Below, one piece after another: positions 1-12,943 of a stretch of DNA of 64,000 nt. A program made the translations under genes and the position numbers. The notes beneath the pieces are model-generated. The model worked only from the letters and a program-made list of their open reading frames with translations. It did no database searches and had not been told where the DNA came from. Each line of letters starts with the position of its first letter. Position 1 is the stretch's first letter. The stretch spans positions 13,868,417-13,932,416 of the forward strand of contig NC_134959.1 in assembly GCF_965638725.1 (NCBI RefSeq), read 5' to 3'. Source of the stretch: Aptenodytes patagonicus (Eukaryota; Chordata; Aves; Sphenisciformes; Spheniscidae).

Positions 1-3000
1 CAAGTATATTCTTATCTGGCAAAGTTTATCATATGGGGAACAGTCTGAAATTATTGGTGGTGTTCAGTCTTTGCTTTGCTATAGCGACGGGATGCAAGTC
101 TACAAAGAGTCAAGTAGAAGAATGAAATCTGGTCAGAGGACCTGCATGAATTAATATTTGTGTAATTAACCAAGCTGTATGAATTCTACTGTTGGATTCA
201 GTTTTCCTTCCCATTAACATTCTTTTATACTTTCTGTATAAAAGTCTTGAATTGAACACTGAATAGTTTTTTCTTCCTCTCACAAAAAATATTATAGTTA
301 AAGCTATCTTGTGTTCCCAGAATTTAAATCAGGTAGAAATACTCTTGTGCGAAAGATCTGATCATTTTATGAGAGTTTTTTTAAAATCATAAAGTTAAGC
401 ATATTTGACACACTAGGAGAATTTAATCTAAATTTCTAATTATTCAAATACTAAATAGTAAAGCAGCATTTAGTCTGTATCTCTTCATTAATTATCAGTG
501 TTGAGGAATGCATTTTAAGAAGTTCAGGAAGTTTTGAAGGCACTTTTTTAGTGATACAAGAAATCTCTCAAGTTTTTAAGAATATCACCATGATTAAATA
601 AACATTTCATTTTATGCTTTAATTTTAACTCAGCTGAGTCGACAAGACAGAGCGGTAAAGAAGTCTTCATGGATAAAGTTATCCAAGAAGCAGCAAACAA
701 CTGAAGAAAATACAAAACTTGCAAATACTTTTGTTTTACTCTAATTGCTTAGAAATCAACTGCTACAGGACAAATATCTGAATTGATTTTCAATGCTAGA
801 CGCCACAATTCTGAAAGGGAAAATGATATTTTTTTAAATTGACAAACTTCATTAAAAGTCTGCACACATCTTGATCCCACTGAAGCAAACTTCATCAACG
901 TTCTGTATTGTGGAACACAACGTCCTGTTCATCTCCTGACCCATTTGTGTATTACTCATGGAAACAGGACTGTGTGATCATTTCAAGAGCTATGTTTCAC
1001 TTGTGGATTAAAATAAGAGAAGTAAGTTGCCATTCACAAGAACGGCTACATTGGTACAAGCACCTTGATCACATACTGTTAGCACCACGTAGCTTTGGAT
1101 GTTTAAAGGAAATCATCAGTGAGCAGACCACACCCTGGAAATATTTCCACACATTAAAATACGGTCTTCTTCCTGAAACAGAGCTTGGAGTTCTCAACTC
1201 TGGCCACAAAAATACCTTCTTTATTAGAAATAAATTAATAAAAAGTTGACTTTGCACTGCTGATGTTGCCAGGAAGCTCTTACAAAACACAAGTATCAAA
1301 GAAGAAAAAAACCTAGCCTTCAATAGTGCCTAAACTGTTTGGGAGCAAAGCCTTAGTCTGGAGTCAATCATGGCTTTAATGGCTCACATTTGCACTGATT
1401 TGCAGTTGAGAAATAGGAGACTTCACTGAGCACATTGCACAAGAAGCCGATTTCCAGCCTAGCGATGTTCATGGAGCCAGTGAAATGGGAATGTGAAAAT
1501 GCACACTAAGTGCAGCAAGGGAAATAAAATAGCAAAATACACCGCAAGTACATTGACTGAATGTAGGTGCATAGGACTTTGTCAATTGTGTGTACATGCC
1601 GACATGCTCTTGCTATGACACATCCGTAGACGATCCATCACTCAACAGAATGTGCCTTGTGTCCCATGAAGGACAACAGGCAGCAGATAAATCTGGTCTA
1701 GTCCATATGGTTTGGAAAAAGCCTTTTTCTCTGGACTAAAGATTAACAGCAATTGTCAGAAATCTTAACAGGGGCCAATGTAAAGATAATTTTAAACTTA
1801 CAAAAATTCTTAAATGCTTCAACATGCCTTGTCATGAAGTAATAACCACATGCAAAAGCTGGATTTACTGTTAGACTGTCTACAGAAAAAAAAAGACAGA
1901 GGAATACACTTAAAACTGAATTGGCTCGCATTCCCAGTGGTCTTGACAGCCCGACAAAGCAGCAGCAATGCCACTGCCCAATGTTAAATACGATCTACAA
2001 AGACCAAAGCACACAGCCCAAAGGCAGAGCCCAGGACAATGTTTGCATTCTCTCTGAGCCGAAGCATTCCATGGGCAGGCTTCAGCCTCCCAGGAAAACA
2101 CACCACAGCGCTCAGCGGCTGCCTCTGACCTCTGGTTTTCTTCCAGTCAGAACCTCTTCCCTTCTTCCAACTCCTCTTGCAGCCAGGGTTTCCCAGCAGC
2201 TTTCCCCTTCCTCAGTCAGTGCCAGTCTCTGAAACACTTTTCTTTTCCTTTTTTTTTCTTTTCCTCTTTGCCCTCATTTTATTATTTTTCCTGACTTCCT
2301 ATAAAATGTTCAAATTGTTGCTTAAAAGAGTGTCAATCACCCATGATCTTTAAAGGAGTGTCCTTTTAGGAGATGGGGAGGACTTGTTTGGAAGGAAGGA
2401 GGAGCATTGCCTGAGACAGCAGCTGGGCCATCAGGTAGTATAGATGGACTCCTCAGGAGTGGCAGGGCTGGACATCAGAAGACAGCAGAGGACCTCACCA
2501 TGACTTCCCATGGCCCTCGCTCACGTCCAGGATGGGCTGCAGAACCCATAAGTAGGTCAGGAAGCTCCCAGAAAAGCCCCAAACCAGAGCAGCACTAATC
2601 AAAGTGGGACAGGAGCATGGTAGGCAGCAAGCCCAAATTCCCTCCACACCTTGGTGGGGCAGGATGACCCATGGCATTGCTGGGCTGAACATGGCTATGA
2701 TTACTCCCCAGAACTCCATAGGCACACATGGTGTTTCTGAATATAAATAAATAAATACATATATATAAAAGAGAAAATTACAGTAAGAAAACACAGTCTG
2801 CTAGAGAGATTATATGAACAGAGGAAGCATGCCAAAAGTGGTTGCTGTTTAATTTCAGCATACACACTGCCTCAGGTACAAACAAAAGTCTCAAGAATCC
2901 CATTTAAAGCTCTAATCAAGCTCTTCATTTATTTTCTAATTTGTACAGCCTGATCCTGCAACATCCAAATGAACAAGAATCACAAAGAGAAGAGATGCAG

Positions 3001-4106
3001 GTCCTGGCCATGGTCCACCTGCAACACACTCTCGGCACACCACAGACTTCTGAGGTAGGACTTCACCCAACCTGCAGCACCACAAAGCATGGAAAGCATC
3101 TTACCCACGAGGCTGGTGACATACAACCACCCCCACAGCAGACCAGGCAGCAGGGCTGTGCTGGCCTTCGGTTTCACACAAAAGCAACTTTACTTCCCTT
3201 AGCTGCCTTTTTGTTTCCCTGCCTTTAACCTTTGGGATTGTCTTTAGCGCTCAAATACTTCATTATAGATTTTTTTTTTTTTTTTTAAATAAACTGCCAA
3301 AAGCTTGGTGCCCAACACAGCGTCAGCCTCGAGCTCATCCTCACTACTATCCAAAGGAGTAAAGCAGTTTGGATATATATACCTGACACTAGCTGGAAAC
3401 ACGGTATCTCAGATACCAACATCAAAATGTCTTCTGGGCCACCATGGTGGTGAAACAGCTACTGAAAACAGGGCAAGTTTGTTTACAACCAGTGCGGGAC
3501 CATCTCCTCACAGTATTCCCGTAACATGGGCCACCGCTAACCACCTGCCCAGTTGGCTTTGGAAACAGGGCTCTTGCTTTTTTTTCCATCAAGCCGCTTT
3601 TAAAGGGCATTAATTGGACAAAATCCAACATACTATCAAAGTGGCCTTCCTAACAGGGTCTTACACACCACAAAAAGAAATGTCTAGTCTTTTGAAGAGA
3701 CCTCCAATATGCTCCAAGTAATTCCTTCTCCATTTGTTGTTTAAAGAATGACTTCTTTTAATCACTACTGAAAAAAATAAACAAGAGATCATTATTTTTC
3801 ATTTTGTATTTTTAAATGGATTCAGATAAGAACCAAGAGGAAATCTTGTCACTTCTTTGTTCTTATGAAAGATCTCAGACTGAAAATACCCAGTGCTCTC
3901 TTGTTATTCTCAAACCTACAGCAATTAAGAAGGTGGTCTTAAGAGATAAATAGAACAGTGATGCTTCACCTCACTGTTCAAATGGGGGTTTCAATAAAGC
4001 AATGCTGCCTTTTTGCAGAGGAATGATTTTGCTGGCTTTGGGCTTTAGGATACCAGCCATCCAGAGAAATCTTTTGACATCAGGATGAGATCTACTATAG
4101 GTAGCA
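1..4106. other. Intergenic, no gene seen
   Basis: AT-rich DNA with short chance frames only. A 17-base T run lies at 3270..3286 and a T/C-rich tract near 2241..2275. No repeat family was recognised. Confidence 0.6.
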
Positions 4107-4134
4107 CTTAATCCTTTAAGACTAAAGGATTAAG
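4107..4134. repeat. Perfect 12-bp inverted repeat with TAATCC/GGATTA sites
   Basis: CTTAATCCTTTA and TAAAGGATTAAG are separated by AGAC. Each arm contains a TAATCC word, the target of K50 homeodomain factors such as OTX and PITX, in opposite orientation. It could act as a paired binding site or a small hairpin. Confidence 0.6.
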
Positions 4135-6239
4135 CCAGTTGACCAGGAAGATAAATTAGATTTAACACCTGGAAAATTCAAAGCACTTCCAACCTTCTCA
4201 TTCCAGGGTTACTCTTTCATAGTCTGGACAAGAACACTTATACAGAGTTTAGTTTTTACACTTGACAGAAAAATAAACAAATTTATATTGATCTAAAGCA
4301 GAAAGCAGAAGACCTGGTGAGGAGATGATACTGAAATATCACAAAATGGACTAACAAACATTTAAAGTAAAGGTGCAGAAGATGGGGTCTTCATAATTCC
4401 AGGATGGAGAAATGCATGCCCAAACCCAAGGTTAGCATTCATAAAAAAAAAGTAAGAAAGCATGATATGTGTGTGCTGTATGTGGTGGCCATGTGCAAGA
4501 CTTGGGAACAGCTGACTATTCTGCTGTGAAATAGCAGACTATCTCTGTTTGTTTTGTTGCTAACCTAGTTGCGGCCTATGAAATCTCCCTTTCAGATGGA
4601 GCACGCTCTTTGCTGGCCTCGTCCAGACTCACACATCAGTCACAAGGACCAACTACAGCAGCTACATAGACACAGAGTCCATGAGACCTAAAATACATGT
4701 CAAATGTAACAGTAAAAAAAAAAACCACAAAACAAAAAGGAGTCTAGAAGAAGAAAAAATAAACCGGTTTTTTATCTAGGAAAGAAAATAATATTTGACC
4801 CCCCAGTGTGGCTTTGCTGTGTTGATGCCATGAAGGTGTGGTTAGCCCTTGCTCTGGGGCATTATCCTCACCATCAACATACAAAACATCCCAGCTTCAG
4901 TTTGTTGTTCTGGGCGGTCCTCAAATGGGCAAAATGAGCCAGAGCAAAGCACCAGCTCTGTAATACAGCAGTTACTATTATTGATTTAACTGATTTGTTT
5001 ATGCCTATGTTTAATTGGCTATGTTAATAGCATTTTAATCCACATTTCACTTGTATGTGGCTGATAGAGCAACACTTGTGTGGCTGTGGTGACATTTTCT
5101 CACCACTGCTATCTGTCATCAAGGACCAGACCAGCACTGTGATGCTAACTGACAATCCCAAATGTTTTGTTTAATTAGGTATAATTTACACTATACTGTA
5201 AAATTCCACAGCAATGGCTGATAAATCTTTTACTGAATAGGCAAAACCATGAAAAACCTTTAATCAAATAGCAAAGATTTCAGTCATCTTTTAACACCAG
5301 TACTTAGCATTTCTAAACATTCAAATGTAAGATTAATGAGAACTGAGTAAAAAAAAAAAAAAAACACACTGTTGGTGAAGTTGGAAAATCCCTTTTAAAG
5401 TTTATGCCAAGCAGCATCACTAGAAGATCAAGCAACACGATTACCCAAGGTATTCATGCTTAGAAATATTCTCTCCATCACAGTTAAGACTGCCTCGTCT
5501 CCAGACAAACACTCTGTTGGTCCATCACAAACAAGCACTGGCCTGCGAGATGCTTCCAGAGAATCGTGGTCAGCAAGAAACAAGTCCTTCGTCCATGCCT
5601 TTGGGACACCCATCTCCCAACCGATCTGAAGCCCAAGCAACACGTAATTCAAACAGAAAATATTAAGACATTAAACAGGACCTCTTCTAAGGGTCTGCTC
5701 CTGCCCAGGCAACGAACTCAACCTGCAGAGCTTGCAGAGCCCGGTGAGTTTTGCTCAGTTCTGGATCTGCCCCAAGGGAGAGAGGCTTTGCACAAAGCAA
5801 ATGCCCCGCATGGCCCCAGGCAGACCCCTCAGACCACGTACAGCTCTCCCCGACCTCACAGCCCTGCCACAAACAGGAGCACTTTTTACTGTCTGAATGC
5901 TGGACACAGTTGGTAACTTCTTGGTCCAAACCTGTTGCCTTCCAACCTTCTGTTTCAGTCTGTTTGACCGCCCTCACTCTCATTTTTCTCCTGCTAGACA
6001 ATCCTGCCTTCCACTTCCAGTCCTTTAGTTTCTTCATCCCTCTTTCACAGTCTTTTCTTCTCATTTCACCTTGCTCTCAGATTAATAATTTAAAACAGAA
6101 GTCAAAAAGCAAAAAAAATCCTAAATTAATTTGGCACCTGTGCTATCTAACTACATCAGATGCCCTGTTTAATTACCCAAATACTATTACTTTGGAAAAT
6201 TAAAGTCTCTAATACAAGTTTTGTAGGGAGTATAACTCT
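4135..6239. other. Intergenic, no gene seen
   Basis: Single-copy-like DNA with a 16-base A run at 5349..5364. Open frames near 5566..6203 lie on both strands and show no protein family signal. Confidence 0.6.
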
Positions 6240-6260
6240 TCTTTTTTTTTCCCCTTTCCT

Positions 6261-6295
<35 letters not shown>
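6240..6295 (+). repeat. (GA)16 microsatellite preceded by a pyrimidine tract
   Basis: GA units run from 6264 to 6295 without interruption, just after a T/C-only stretch at 6240..6263. Frames through it are repeat artefacts (Arg-Glu and Leu-Ser repeats). Confidence 0.95.
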
Positions 6296-6298
<3 letters not shown>

Positions 6299-9040
6299 TC
6301 ATAGTAGAAAACTACAGAGCAGAAACCATCCAACCATATATTTTGTGCCAGGAAAATGGCACAGGAGTGTGCTACAGCTGCTTCCACAGAATGCACTCTA
6401 TATAATAATCAAGATCAGAAATATTTCACAAATAGGAAAATCTCAGGCCTCTGTACGAAATCCAACTGGCAGTCAAGCCTCGCATTCAAGCTGTGTTCGC
6501 CATGTAAGTGTTGAGGGCAGCAGGCAGGCGCAGCCAGGCTCACCTACTCCTGAGAACGTAGCGGGACCAGGGCAGCAATGTCTGCTGCAGATGGGAACCA
6601 TCGCCACCACGCAGACGCCCTCTCCTTCCCCAGCAAGAGATGGGGCACATCCACACTTGAACCTAATGATGGAGTCCCCATTTACCACCTCGCCAGACTT
6701 TCGGTCCTCCGCGCAAGGTAGGGTCCATCCGTCCCGAGGCAGTTTTGGAGGGAGCAGCCCTGCCCACAGCTCCGCAGGGCTCTTCACCACCTGCCTCACA
6801 CCAGCGGGGTAACTTTCACAGCAAACACATTAGAGAAAGTGTAAAATGTTCCCAGGACAAGGTTTTCCGGGGTGCTTGGGGGTGCCTCCATACGTTCAGA
6901 GGACTTGCTGGGGAATTTAAAAGGTCAGATTCAGCACAGGAGGGCAGACAGGGTTTTCAAAGTGACGATAAAGTGGGGAGAGAGCCCCCAAAACACTCTG
7001 TTTTTGAGAATCATAGGGGAAAAACCAGAAAGAGGCAAGATCACGGAGAATATTAAAAAGAAAGACTTTTCCAATTGCCTGTGAAAGGCGAGAAAGCAGA
7101 TGAATATTTTCGAGAACAAACACAACACACACATACATGCACATACATACCGTCATCTCTAGATCCTGGAGAGAAGGCAAGCTGCTGCATTGTGTAGAGA
7201 TTCAAAATGCAGAAAATCAATTGTAAATCACGAGTTCTGGATTCTTTGAGATGAAGTCTAATCTGATTTACAATGTTACAAAAAGAAATTAAAGTTAATT
7301 CCAACATGATTGTGGGTATACCGCAATTTAATATAACCATGCTGTGGCCTTTAAATCTCTGCATTGCAATATGCCAACAGTCATTACTTCTTTAAGTTTC
7401 ATATTTTATTTTAAACTATAAATTGGAAATATCACATAGCTTGTTATTTACATTTCAGAATTAGGATCTTTGCTTAGAAACACAGTGCTCTATGGTGTAA
7501 TAAGATTATTGTGCAACTACCACACAGTTAGGGTAGTTAAAGGCACTCCACTTCACCTCATCATTTTTTCTGCTTAAATATTATGCCACATTCTGATTAA
7601 TACCAGACCAATAAAATCATCTTAGCAATCTGGTTAGAGTCTTTTGTCTACCCAGATGGCCTGCAATGTTAATGTGTGACAATTTCAACAATGAACTAGG
7701 ACTGTTTTATGGAACCAACATTTGTTCCACTGCTTTTTCTTCTTAGGCTCAGAATTTTGACACAGATGGTACAAATTACTCAAAAAACAGAAATGTTCAT
7801 TTAGAAGGCTTAAATATGTGGTTTTACTCAGGCCATCCAAATCTTTTACATTTACAATTCAGTAAATTTACTAACAACCCTGCTGTAATTAAGGTCTATA
7901 AAAATCTTCCCTCCTTTCCTGCTTGCTTTTCCCCTTACATATCTACGGCATTTCATTATGCCTCCAATTTATTAATATTTATTCCAGTTCTGAAATGTTT
8001 TTAATTTTGGAGGATTTACACTGTTCAATCTTGCATCCGATTCTTCATACCTTTCTAATTATGGGAAGGGGGGAAAAAAAACATTTAATCTGTAACCACA
8101 TATTAATCCCCCTAGAACCTACACATTTCTAGATCTTAAAGGAGTAGAAAAAGAAAAGATAGAATGATGTCAGCAGCTTCTGGCCGAACTACACAGCGTT
8201 TTCAGTTAAGCGGAAGATTTTATAATCCTGACTTTCCATAGAAATACTCAGGAAAGAGTAAGATGTCTCTGAGAAATTACAATGGGTAGAAGACGACAAC
8301 AGGATTCCTACAAAGTGTTAAAAAAAAAAAGAGCGAGAGAAATCCCAGACTAGAGACAGATGCACTTATAGTTTGACCGAGTCTATAAAGGCGAGAGGTT
8401 ATTGTGCAAGACTGCCAGAGGACAAAAGAGTTAACATAGAGCAACTGCTCTGGCGGTTTTGCTGCTACCCCAGAGAAAAGATTGCCGGCGCAGGCTTTCC
8501 CTCCTCGGTCCAGGCAGGTTCACGTTCTGCAACGCCAGAGCGGCCGACGGTGCCAACGCACTCCAAGAGTGACGGACAAGCTTTCATGCCCATACATCCA
8601 GGCCCTAGACCCACAAACCATCATGGGGGCTAACCAAAATGATTTGGCCGCACATGGAGGTGAGGAAGAGCATCAGAAAGGCAGAGACCTTGCTCTGCTC
8701 CATCTCCAGGCATGTGTCAGCCCCCGCTTGGTTTCCTTCAGTCCAGCAGTGGCTGTGGTCTGCAATAGCCCACATGCTTCCAGAAAGCCTTTGGGGTTCA
8801 TGGGAGAGGCTACTCTGAAACCATCCATCAGGGTCCACGGCACCCATGTGAGTCACCCCAGCAGGGTTTGCTTTGAGGACATCCTTCCAAAGCGCATCGC
8901 GACACCAGGCACGGCCCCTGAAACCGTGTGCATTTCACCGCACTGCAATTGCTAATATTTATTTCAGTGCCTTCAGCCAGTTTACCTGAACACAGTCTTC
9001 CTTTGACAATTACTGTACCAGTGTGTGCTTTCAGCGTCAT
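6296..9040. other. Intergenic with a small CpG patch
   Basis: Mixed-composition DNA. A local CpG-enriched patch lies at about 8480..8580, inside overlapping short frames that I do not believe are coding. A CA-rich tract lies near 7116..7150. Confidence 0.5.
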
Positions 9041-10160
9041 TCGGATGTTCTGGTTTGTGTCTGACTACGTCTCTGTGATGGTTTGGTTTTATTATTTAAA
9101 CAAATAATTTAAACATTAAAATCAAATTAAAAAACCAACATAAAACCCCATGACTGTCCTTTCGCAGTCCTTGCAGAAAGTACAGTATATGCATGATGCT
9201 CCAATTCATTATGATATTCTATTAGATCTGCCAACAGAAAGTGCATTTTGAGTTTCTAAATGTTGTTTCCATTAGAATCAATCACTCCATGCAATTAAGC
9301 CAATAGTCTCTCACCATTTCTGCTGTTATGAGCTAAACCATCCTAAATATATTGACAGCTGTCTCCTATAAGATGACACAAATTAGGTTGAGGGGGCATA
9401 AACCTAAATGTCACCAGTGGGAGGACATCAGTTATTCTTTCAGAAATCTACCTAATTTTCATACCCCATAAGGCATTCAGTAGACTTTCTTTGCATTGGC
9501 AGCATGCAGTAATCAATGTTTTGCATATTACAATCAATAACATGCTTAAATGTTTAAGTTTTGCATTCTTTTGTGATAAATATTGATATATTACAAACTA
9601 TGTAAAACTGTTCATTGGACTTTGTTTGCAGCATGTACTGTATCATTCAGCAAATAAGTGAGCTAAATATTGTTTGTTACAAAACAGATGTCACATGAAA
9701 TTATGCCATATGTGCTATTAAACGGTTTTGGTTGGTTTTTTTTTTTTTTTACAGTGAAAACCAAGATTTAGTTTCAGAAGTGAGTGTATTTGGCTTTTCA
9801 AGGATTTGAAGCATGAAAGCAACATCTCTGAAATATTTTGAAACCTGCTGTGCATCCTGTAATCCAGTTTCGTAGGTGGAATCCGAGTGTTTTAAATGTA
9901 GATATCTTAAAAATAAAGAAATATGCTAAATGTTTGATTGCAATACTACTTCTCCACAGGTTCCACTGATTTATCATAGAGGCAGATGAGAAATTTACAG
10001 TTTTCCCCTACCGCTTAGATTTTAGTACTTTTATTACATCATTACCTTTAAATACAGGTATTTTGACTTGAAAATTAATATACACTTTCACCTACCTGAA
10101 AGAAAAAAATCCAGCTAATGGCTGTATACAATTTTCTGCAAATATTTTATATTGGAATCT
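9041..10160. other. AT-rich candidate conserved noncoding block
   Basis: Long AT-rich stretch with almost no open frame on either strand and many homeodomain/octamer-like words (GCAATTAAGC, ATGCATGAT, TTTTGCATATTACAATC, CAATCAATAA). This is the usual look of a developmental enhancer, but conservation is untested. Confidence 0.35.
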
Positions 10161-10656
10161 GAGAATAGCATGGGATTCAGGGAGGTCAAGGATGGTCAAT
10201 GCAGACCTGCTTCAGAGTGAAACACAAAACCACTAACTCTGCACAAGGAAAGGGAACGTGCTCTGAGGTTTGACTTTGATTGTTTTTACAAAACCATATA
10301 TGGGAAAGCAGAGCAATCTATATCTCTAGACTTTGAAAGTGTGAACTCCACAACAGAGCGAGCAGAATGCAGGAAACATGTTGCTAAGAGCCATACAGTA
10401 AAACAAAATCTGGTTGCCACAAGAAGAGTGACATTGGCATCAGAGGCAAAGACACTTACACCCGCAAATGGAAACACGGCGCATTGGGAAAGCTAGAGGA
10501 AAAGGAGCAGATGCAGCAGCACAAGGAAGAAACTCAAAGTAAAGATCTTCAGGCTCCATATGTAGCTTTCTTTCTCTTAGTCATCAAAAGGAGGAAGAGA
10601 GAGTAAATAAAAAGAGAGATAAAGAAAAGAAGGTAAAGAAAATATTTTCTTCTTCT

Positions 10657-10670
10657 CCCCCCCCCCCCCC
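10657..10670 (+). repeat. 14-base C run
   Basis: C homopolymer after a TCTTCTTCT stretch. Confidence 0.9.
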
Positions 10671-11704
10671 AAAGGCAAAATACTTGCTTACATTTCTAAA
10701 CATACTATCTTTGTGAGTCTTCTCTGTAATACAAATAACTAATTGCTTGCCAGTGAACATTAAAACTGGGAGGAAAAGTCCTTGATCTCCCAGCTTGGTG
10801 AAGATTCCTGAGGCTTCTAGTCTGTAAAAAAACCCTGCAAATAAACTTTAACACTTCAGCAGCTGGAGCCCCCCCTCTAACACTACAAGCTTCCATTATG
10901 AAGCCAGACAAAATTATCTCAGACCCTGAGACACCGCACCACGTCTGGTAAAGCTGCCTTTCCCAGGTCACAGCACCTTCTATACCGTATTGAATTCCCT
11001 TCCCAATTTCTCACATTTTCTGAAGAGTAGTGTCACCTTCTTCACGTCCTATTTATCATTTGGCAGGTTCACTTAGATTGAGTATTTGTAGAACTGCAGA
11101 TGGGACCACCACGAAGGATCACTGCCATGACTTCATTCACACCACCAAACACATGGGAGTCAGATAAATACTGGTTTATTGGCTTACCGAATTGGGAGCT
11201 TTTCCCACAGAGGGAAGCTTTTCCAGCACAGTGATGCAGCATAACTCCAATACTTCCAATGAACCAGTCCCACCAGCTCTGCCTTAGCTTGATACCAGGA
11301 GGATGGGCCCTCGCTGGTTTGGTGCCCACCCCACAGGTCAGGAAGCGATCAGGGTGCCCAGAGCCCTGGCTGATGGGGAGAAGGTCCTGGAGGCCCCTGT
11401 CACCACAGAGATGGGCACCTGGTGCCAACGAGTCCCCCTCGGATCTGGTGCTGTGGCACCAAACACCACCCTGACACTGCTGGTTTTCCAAATCTCCTGC
11501 TCTAACATGCCTTGGCTAAGACTAAATGGGGTTTTCATCGATAGCTCAAGAGAAAGTAGAAGCAGGTCAAGCATTTCCCTGGGTTAAAGCACAACCACTG
11601 AGGAAGCCGATGGTGAGCAGCCAGGAACAGCTACTCTGCAGTAACCTCCCTCGTGGCAAATCCTTAGTTCATGCAAGATGTTCAGCATAGAAAACATGCA
11701 CACC

Positions 11705-11706
<2 letters not shown>

Positions 11707-11733
<27 letters not shown>
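11707..11733 (+). repeat. 27-base A run
   Basis: An uninterrupted A homopolymer. No retroposed sequence or target duplication was recognised next to it. Confidence 0.9.
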
Positions 11734-11735
<2 letters not shown>

Positions 11736-12493
11736 AAACTCAGCTTTTTCTCTGAAAATTTACTATTTTTTACCCCTACTTCTAAAGTAGGGCAAGATTA
11801 TTTTTAAATGATGTAGCTAGATGCCAGTATTTGGGGTGATAGATTCTTTACAAATGCCAAAGATCTGAGAGCAGGAAAGATTACAGGCAACCCTACAACC
11901 TCCGATAAAATGCAAACATAGTTGTAAAAGCTTTCTCTTCTCCCTACCTCCATATTGCACCTTCTGCAGCAAAATGCTTAGTACATGATAAAAATAGCTA
12001 GATCTTTCAAAATCTTAGAAGAAAGGTACTTGAATGTTTTTCTTTAAATGTTATATTTTCTTAAAGGCAACATAATGAGGTCATCTGAAGCTGGATTCAA
12101 GCTGATAAACCGTGTTTAGGAAAAACCAGAGGTTGAGCGAGGGGGTTCTAGCAGAAGAAAACAAAGAGAATGATTGCAAAAAGTCAGATCTCAAAATGTT
12201 AATCAGATTCAGAAACATAAAACATGACAATTTAATGGTGTTTGGTTAAAACTAGAACTTTTAAATTTTCTAAGTATCTTACATTGAATTCTAATACTTT
12301 TTTAATTATTAGATAGAAAATGCTTACAATTTTCAGTGAAAATTAGACTTGGTAATTTATATTTCTTGTTTATACAGTACAATTTGCTGATGAAAAAATG
12401 TGCTAAACTTATTGATTCATGACCATAATTGTTTAATTATTTATCACTGCAGAATTATATTAGCATTTATAATAATGCAGATGTGCACAAAGG

Positions 12494-12943
12494 CTAAGAA
12501 GTCATATACAGCTTTTGTTTTGTGTTTGCTATGCTGAAATTAGGTTGATCCAGGTTGTGTGTGCATACTGCGTATTGCAAGTGTTGCAACTCCGTGTCTC
12601 TTGGTTTTACTGGAGTTATGGCAGGTCTAACCAATAGCCACAATAATGAAAACGCTCCGATAGCTAATAAAGTATATAAATCCAAAGCTAACAGCATCGC
12701 AAAAGAAGTTTCTTCTCCGATTGATTCTTCTGTTACCATGATGTGCATTAAATTCAGTGCCACACACGCACAGCTGTTTGCTTCATACCACCCACAGTAA
12801 AGGAATAGCTCGTGTGTGTTTGGTACGAGGGAAGCCAACAAGAACTGCACACCGCAAATATTACAACCAGCTAAACCAGCCAAACTCTTCTGCATGAGGC
12901 CAGTTAAAGAAGAACATAAGAACTCTTGATATGGGAGAAACAC
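12494..12943 (-). CDS. 149-codon ORF with hydrophobic segments (hypothetical, doubtful)
   Basis: A minus-strand frame, ATG to stop, encoding a Leu/Ala/Cys-rich product. There are two hydrophobic stretches, one near residues 20 to 40 and one, SFAMLLALDLYTLLAIGAFS, near residues 80 to 105. It is long for a region of modest G+C. The plus strand is also open over 81 codons (12555..12800), which may mean selection on DNA, not protein. I do not recognise a family. No transcript signals are seen. Confidence 0.2.
   Translation of the reverse strand: MFLPYQEFLCSSLTGLMQKSLAGLAGCNICGVQFLLASLVPNTHELFLYCGWYEANSCACVALNLMHIMVTEESIGEETSFAMLLALDLYTLLAIGAFSLLWLLVRPAITPVKPRDTELQHLQYAVCTHNLDQPNFSIANTKQKLYMTS

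Larger units (their letters stand above)
10161..12493. other. Intergenic, no gene seen
   Basis: Holds the 14-base C run and 27-base A run listed separately. Overlapping frames at 11069..11587 occur on both strands without family signal. Confidence 0.55.

Noticed and set aside
6160..6405. Frame with Arg-Glu repeats (and Leu-Ser on the other strand)
   Set aside because: It is the translation of the (GA)16 microsatellite.
8373..8955. Overlapping plus-strand frames of 86 and 157 codons with some CpGs
   Set aside because: Two registers compete, composition is unremarkable, and no domain was recognised.
11707..11733. A27 run considered as the tail of a processed pseudogene
   Set aside because: No gene-like body upstream and no flanking duplication seen.
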